64,000 nucleotides of DNA, from the NCBI GenBank assembly GCA_037954235.1, contig JBBMOA010000014.1, positions 27,522,273-27,586,272 on the forward strand. Direction: 5' to 3'. The notes below the pieces were generated by a model, which was not told where the DNA came from, did no database searches, and saw only the letters and a list, made by a program, of their open reading frames with translations. Below are positions 58,491 through 64,000 of this stretch, in pieces (the first letter of the stretch is position 1; the number at the start of each line of letters is the position of its first letter). This DNA comes from Aulostomus chinensis (taxonomy: Eukaryota; Chordata; Actinopteri; Syngnathiformes; Aulostomidae). A program made the position numbers and the translations under genes.

Positions 58491-58739
58491 GTAAGTTAGG
58501 TATAGCAGTTGGGCACTCACTGCTACAGACAGCAAGCTCATCGAGTTATGCCGCCTGCACAAGAATAGCCATGAATTATCTTTTTTTCCCATTTGTTTTG
58601 AGAGGATGTTTTATTATTTTTGTTCTGCTAGTATGTGAATAAAGTTATGTTAGAGTTAAAGACATATTGGGTTTTGATTTATGGATTTAATTATTCATGT
58701 ACATAAAGGCATATTGGTTTTAAATTGCGAATTTCACAT

Positions 58740-58960
58740 GGGAAAGAATTGATGTCATATAGGTTCACATATAGGTTTGATGTATAAGTGAACGGTAAAT
58801 AAAATTGGCCCATTTCCATTATATGTAACCTATATGTACATATATGCAACCTACATATATGTACATATAATATAGGAAATTGGCCAAAACTTTATATGTC
58901 ACCTATATGGAAAACATATTTGTGGACATATATGTTACATATAGGTTTTTTTCGTGTGGG
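58740..58960. repeat. ACCTATATGT-rich repeat with ~80-bp hairpin
   Basis: The unit acctatatgt/acatataggt recurs several times on both strands. 58807-58886 is a near-palindrome beginning 'ttggcccatttccattatat' and ending with its inverse 'atataggaaattggccaa'. Class unknown; possibly the terminal region of the element containing 58282-58490. Confidence 0.6.
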
Positions 58961-59926
58961 TTCAGTAAAGGTTGATGTTTGCATTACTACAAACAAGTAA
59001 GCCAACAAATAAAGTCAGTTTTTTTGTTGGAAAAACCCTGTTACAAGGCAGGCAGATGGTGAGACCTAACTGCTACCTCCATGTGACCGCTCTGTTAATT
59101 CTCCTTTTGCACATGCTTTTGTAAATCCCGTAGGTTGGTGAAATGGTTTGAATTTAGGCCTTCTAAAAGCCTTTATGATAATCAGCTATGCTTACAGCAC
59201 AAATTGGATTAGAAATGTACAATATTAGATCAATATTGCATTGGCTCTGAATGAAAAGCATTTATTGGTATCCATTCATATTTGAAATGTTATTCATGGT
59301 GCAAATACAACTTTTTCTGGGTTCCCATACTGTCTAAATAAAGCTTTGAAGAAGTTTGCTGTGTTTTATTACAACAAACTGCTTTCCAAATACTGATTAG
59401 AAAACCCAAATTATTAAGCAAAGCACAGAAAGCAATTCAGAAAAGAAGGGAATAAAAATCTACAAGACAAAGTTGGCCCAAAATCCAAGTATTATGTGTT
59501 TAATAATAGAGATTGTGAACTGGCAGCGTCTCTCTCTTCTCATAAGAACAGAAAGCGGGAGCAAATAATTTGCCAGAAGAGCAATTTGGATGCCAACTTG
59601 TGATGCACCAAGTGGTGCTGAACATGTCCTCGTGGCACCTAAGCAAGTGTGGTGTAAAAATGTAAAACCTTCAGGGCAGTAACACAGAGATTCTTTTAGA
59701 AGTAGAATTTTTTTCTTGTCCTGTTTGTGATTTAGAAGTGAAAACTTAAAAGCAGGCATTGTGAATTGAATAACCCATTCTGCTCAGCTTTCATTAAATG
59801 TCGAACTGTGGTCAGCAAATGTCAGAATAAAGAGAAGAGTATGCCCTTTCCTGTTTTGTCTGTATTGTTTTACAACTGATAGTTCTTTTCTTTCTCCACT
59901 CCAAATAGTTACACATCAAATATGCA

Positions 59927-59958
<32 letters not shown>

Positions 59959-62617
59959 TGCACGCACACACACACACAAACAGAAAACAAGCATGAAACT
60001 CTGCTCAAGGTGACAGCATTGATAGCTGCTCATACATATTCACAACACTTGCATTACAATAAATAAATAAGCGGCTTATTGTTTTCCTTTCCCTGAATAT
60101 TAAATGAAGGACATTTTAACCTTCGGCACAAGGCTTACACCAGCCACTGTAGTTACACAAATTAAAGCAACAGCCACTTCACAAAGGGGCAGTGATACAA
60201 ATGTCATAACATTGCTCCATTTCCAAGATTCATATCACCAAAGGAAAAAAAAAATCAATCTTTGTTCTCCGCTCCTGCTTTGCTTGAGCTCTCGGTTGCG
60301 GTGTATTTTACCTCATACATATTTCAGATGCAGCACATTGTGAGAAATGCAGCTAGACGTGGCATGGTGAAAAGTAACAGCTTTTCCCATAGTTTCAATT
60401 TCACTCCTTGGTATTATTTATGAGGACCTTTTTCAAAATGGCCATGCAACTATGCAATGCATGAAACAATATCAGTCAGTGAGTCAGTGATGATGGAGGG
60501 ACAGCTGTCATCTAATGAGGCAATAATATTAGCTTTTGCACACAAACTGCCAGAAAAAGGAGATGAGAGACGGATTTTATTGTGAGGATTATAACATCCA
60601 ACATGTTTTTATGCACCACATTTGTGTTGACTCATTATAATCATTCATTGTTAGTTTTTGCAGTTTGGATATGAGCATTCGATAATTTAGCACATAGTAA
60701 AACAAAAAAAATAGTGTGAGCATAAGAGTAAATACAAACATGGTGGGAAGGTTGTTGTGCTTGTAATGCACTCATATGAATAATAACAGCACAATTACAT
60801 TTTGTTAACCATATGGTAGTGTTGATGGAAATGTATTTGTCCATGGAAATATGCAATAATTTAATCAAGACCTTCTAACTTTTGCTGAATTGTGCTGAAG
60901 AAGAGTCAGTTGCATTATAATAGTGTCAGATATTCTATGATGTTGCATGAATTGATCAGCCTACTTTACAGTTTTCACTTGTGCGTGAGTAGTCTGTGTA
61001 GCATTAGGATGGCACAGTTTTAAAGACTGCAAAAGAAATGAACATATGACTAGCTATTTTCAGGATTTGTTGTAAATTTTGTCAAACATTTTCCTCAATA
61101 GCTGTTAATTATTAATCTGGCTACTGTTCATGCTAATGATTTAGCAGGTGCCTTTACTGTAGATGCAATGTTTGCATCATCACAGAAGCACTTACTGTAA
61201 ATATTATTTATAGAAAGTCTTCGGCGCTAGAATTTTTTGAGTTGTTCTTGCTATGACATGGAGCAAAGAGCTAATTGTGCATTCTGCATATTTCCTCGTG
61301 AATAACTCCAAGAGTCTTTAAGGTCTGAGCATGTAGTGACATAAGGTACTTGGAATCAAGGAAAAAGAAACATTGGAACTCAATCATCCAAACTGCAAAC
61401 TGGACTGGCTACGGACATGTGATGGTGATAAATTTTCAGATCCTGGCAAACCTGTCCTGTGTTCCATGGAACACCAGCTGGGTCTAGTATAGTGCAAGGG
61501 ACTATGAAATTAGCTGTTTGGGGGCTGCCAAGTCCCTTTAATTATGCTGTGATGTTAAACTGGGTATGGAGGAATAGAGCAGGCTGCCCGCTGTAATGCT
61601 GGCCCAGAGCCCAGGTCCAGTGTAGCCATAGATACAGACAGACTACCAGTGCTGTCCTGTTCTCTACAGGGCTTGTTGGCACAGTCAAGTATTTAGCCGT
61701 CTTCTCTCTGCTGACCTTGACTTTACTCAATTGAAAGCTACATTGAATACCTTCCATTATTACATTTGAATGTCCACAGTATTGTGTTTATTGTTATAGT
61801 GTGTATGTGTGCAAATGTGTGGAAGTGTTATTTTCTGTTTCTGACAAGTTTTGTATTACATTTCTGTGTATATGGGTGTGTGTGTGCATATGTGCATGAA
61901 AAGTAAATTAACAAGGTGAAGGGAGGCCAGATGGTGCGTGCATTGGATGCTCAACAAGGTTTCACCTTGGTTTGGTAATGAGGCACAATATGGGCTGGTC
62001 AGAGCAGCGGGGTGTTTATAGACCCAGTGACTGGTGAATAAACACTACCTTTTATACTGGGTTAACACATTGTTGAAGTTTTGACTTGTTCTTGGAGAAA
62101 GAAGAGAAAGATGATCAACCTCTTGACCCACCAAGACACACAGTTGGATTTTAATTTGCTAATTTTTGCACAATACTCCCATTATCTTGCAAGGCAGCTG
62201 GTAGATAATGTGAGAAACCTACTTGTAAGGACCAATCACCTGCCTCTGAGGGGTGTGCTAAAGTGAGATGCGACTGTTGGTTCCAAACAGCCGTGTTGGC
62301 TCCTGAAGAGGATTGCATAGATACTGTTATAGCAAGGGTTACATAAAAAATTGGAGGTTTTTTTCATTGAAAAAATAGTGGAAAAGGCCACTTCAAGGAG
62401 CTAAATACAAAATTAGGCTTTATTAGATTACAGGAAAAATAAATTATGCTATGTAAAGAACTAGTGGCAAAATCCTGTGTGGAGCAAAGTGGGATGTCAC
62501 ACACACTGTGTGTGTTGTTCTCAGCTTTGTGTTTTCATGTTAGTGTAGGTTCATCTCCTCTTCCTCCTGACCCTTCCCTCTCTTTAAAATGCTGCAACAA
62601 GCGAGGTGCAGCAGTGC
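58961..62617. other. No gene recognised; CA microsatellite at 59937-59979
   Basis: Nothing recognised apart from an interrupted (CA)n array. Probably nlgn1 intron. Confidence 0.5.
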
Positions 62618-63075
62618 CAAGTGTTGCCAACCCAACAGCTTTGTTGCTATAGTTAGTGAGTATTCAGACCCCTCTAGCTACTCTTTCAAATAAGTTGCTA
62701 GCGACAAATCAAGCGACTATTTCTGGTGTTCATCAAGACTTTTGGAGACCCTGACATGACAGCAGGTGTCGTACTTACTCTTCTCAACTAGCAGCAGGTG
62801 CTGCCGTGGGCCCTTCCACCATCCCAAAGCACTCAAAGGCAGCCCAGTCCTCGCACAGCAGACATTTCCTCCCAGCTTCAGTCAGAGCAGGAGATGATCA
62901 CCCTCTGCATCCAGTGTTTAGACTGCAAGTTGCGCATGTGCGAAGTTGCCTCTTGCTAATTCCGCCAGTGTTCCCAACTTGGCATCTTTGTCTCTAGATC
63001 TGGTAAATTTTTAGATCCTTTGGGAACTTCAATTGTCAACAGCGACTAGCAACAAAACTAGTGGCTACATTTTAG
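62618..63075. repeat. Interspersed repeat ('gtgttgccaac...tagcgac' type), unclassified
   Basis: It contains recurrent GTTGCTAGCGAC / GCGACTAGCAAC blocks near both ends (62690-62715 and 63040-63060) around an interior with 'cgcacagcagacatttc' and 'tgcgcatgtgcgaagttgc' (62930-62948). I recognise this as a common fish repeat but not its class. It starts with the same 'gtgttgccaac' as the repeat at 27393. Confidence 0.55.
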
Positions 63076-63567
63076 CTTGATGTGAAAGCATGATACTTTA
63101 TTACCCAGATCATGCGCTTAACCTCTGGATTTACCTCATTAGAAAACACCTTCATCACCTAAAAAAGGCATCTTATGAAGAGGGATGAGACCAAAATTAA
63201 TCTTGGCCTTGCGTTTCCAAGGTGGATGGACCTGAGAGATCTCAAAGAACTTCACTTCTACTCACAGTTAGCTCTTCTACCATTGGACAAGTGTGTAACA
63301 CTATGTGTTCATATCATCACATTTCTGTTTAAATGGGAGTGTGTGTGGGAGTCAACTTAGGAACATGTACTATTTTGTGCATTTAGTTGAATCTATTGAT
63401 ACTAGTGTGGGCTAAAGGCTAAAGCCTGAGCTGTTGCTGAGGCTGAACATTATTTGCTCAGGTTGTCACAGGGCCATCTACAACAGCCTGATTCTGTATG
63501 TGAGCGCCATGGATGAATTGGCTTACAAACATACGTATTTAGGCACACATTTTCAACCATTGTTGGT

Positions 63568-64000
63568 TAGGGGTGGTAATTGCCAGAGACACCACGATAT
63601 GATATCACGATATTCGAGTCACGATACGATATTATCACAATATTGCAATATGATGAGTATTGCAATACCAAATATATCACGATATATAGCAAAGTTTTCA
63701 GCTGCAAAAGATGCCAACAATATTAATCTTGACAAACTTGTCATCTGTTGAAAAAAAGGTTTCAGTCTATTAATGATACTTCAAACATTTATTGCAACAA
63801 AATGGACTTGAAGCTGCAGCTCCTTCAACAAGTGTAAACTCAATAGAAAAATAAAATATGACTACAACCAACCAACTACAAGACAAATCTTACACAATTT
63901 AAAATATTGTCTACTCATTGTAACTGTGTCTTACCTGTATTTCAGTCATCATAGTCAAACTTTACTGACTGCAGACTTGTTAACTATTGTAACACTGCAG
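63568..64000. repeat. GATAC/ATATTG-iteron repeat (hAT-like end), runs off the window
   Basis: It starts TAGGGGTGGTAATTGCC, followed by cacgatatgatatcacgata iterons to about 63690, then AT-rich non-iterated sequence. The start resembles the minus-strand edge of the hAT relic at 12095. Right end not seen. Confidence 0.5.

Noticed and set aside
46138..64000. Further nlgn1 exons (second site-A exon, next constitutive exon)
   Set aside because: I searched by expected protein motifs and acceptor/donor pairs and found no match; they probably lie beyond the window.

Overview
This is vertebrate, almost certainly teleost, genomic DNA. The evidence is the fish-type repeats (a tRNA-headed SINE with a GGAT tail, L2-clade LINEs, a Penelope-like element with a GIY-YIG domain, and hAT, piggyBac and PIF/Harbinger remnants), the many long CA/GT, GA and AT microsatellites, and spliced host exons on an AT-rich background. 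The species cannot be named from the sequence. Nearly all open frames in the window are microsatellite read-through or chance.

The only host gene I can support is neuroligin 1 (nlgn1) on the + strand. Its first coding exon is at 44685-45222 (start codon, signal peptide, start of the cholinesterase-like domain, GTGAGT donor). A 60-nt cassette exon at 46078-46137 encodes the basic, two-cysteine insert of neuroligin splice site A. Both exons are in phase 1, so the cassette can be skipped without a frameshift. No further nlgn1 exon was found up to 64000, so 46138-64000 is probably intron. A 5'UTR segment probably lies at 44158-44684.

Layout. 1-11400: mostly unrecognised DNA with a nested SINE/LINE/SINE insertion (1586-2452), an AT-cored palindrome (4402-4711), a hAT element with intact 8-bp target duplication (5422-6461), a degenerate MITE-like element (7892-8667) and a repeat complex with 220-bp inverted arms (9222-11005). 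11430-34460: a dense transposon graveyard. It holds a 53-bp SINE relic, a BED-finger hAT relic abutting a decayed 28S rRNA pseudogene, a Penelope-like element, a 3.5-kb L2 LINE, an L2 fragment, a Gypsy element that has lost its RT, two copies of a LINE/SINE chimera, a piggyBac transposase pseudogene, an L2 copy with one stop codon in its RT, and a LINE split by a PIF/Harbinger element. 34461-44157: mostly unrecognised, with a TTAA-flanked CpG-rich element (37397-38339), a SINE and a 319-bp perfect inverted duplication next to AT arrays (41099-43288). 44158-46137: nlgn1 exons. 46138-64000: putative intron with microsatellites, one SINE, another AT-cored palindrome (57422-57690), an unrecognised frameshifted exon-like segment (58282-58490) and two interspersed repeats at the end.

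The most unusual pattern is that three of the long AT arrays have single-copy flanking DNA duplicated in inverted orientation on their two sides, with near-perfect arms. This points to repeated fold-back or template-switch events at AT microsatellites, or to a recurrent assembly artefact. All identities quoted are by eye; no alignment was run.
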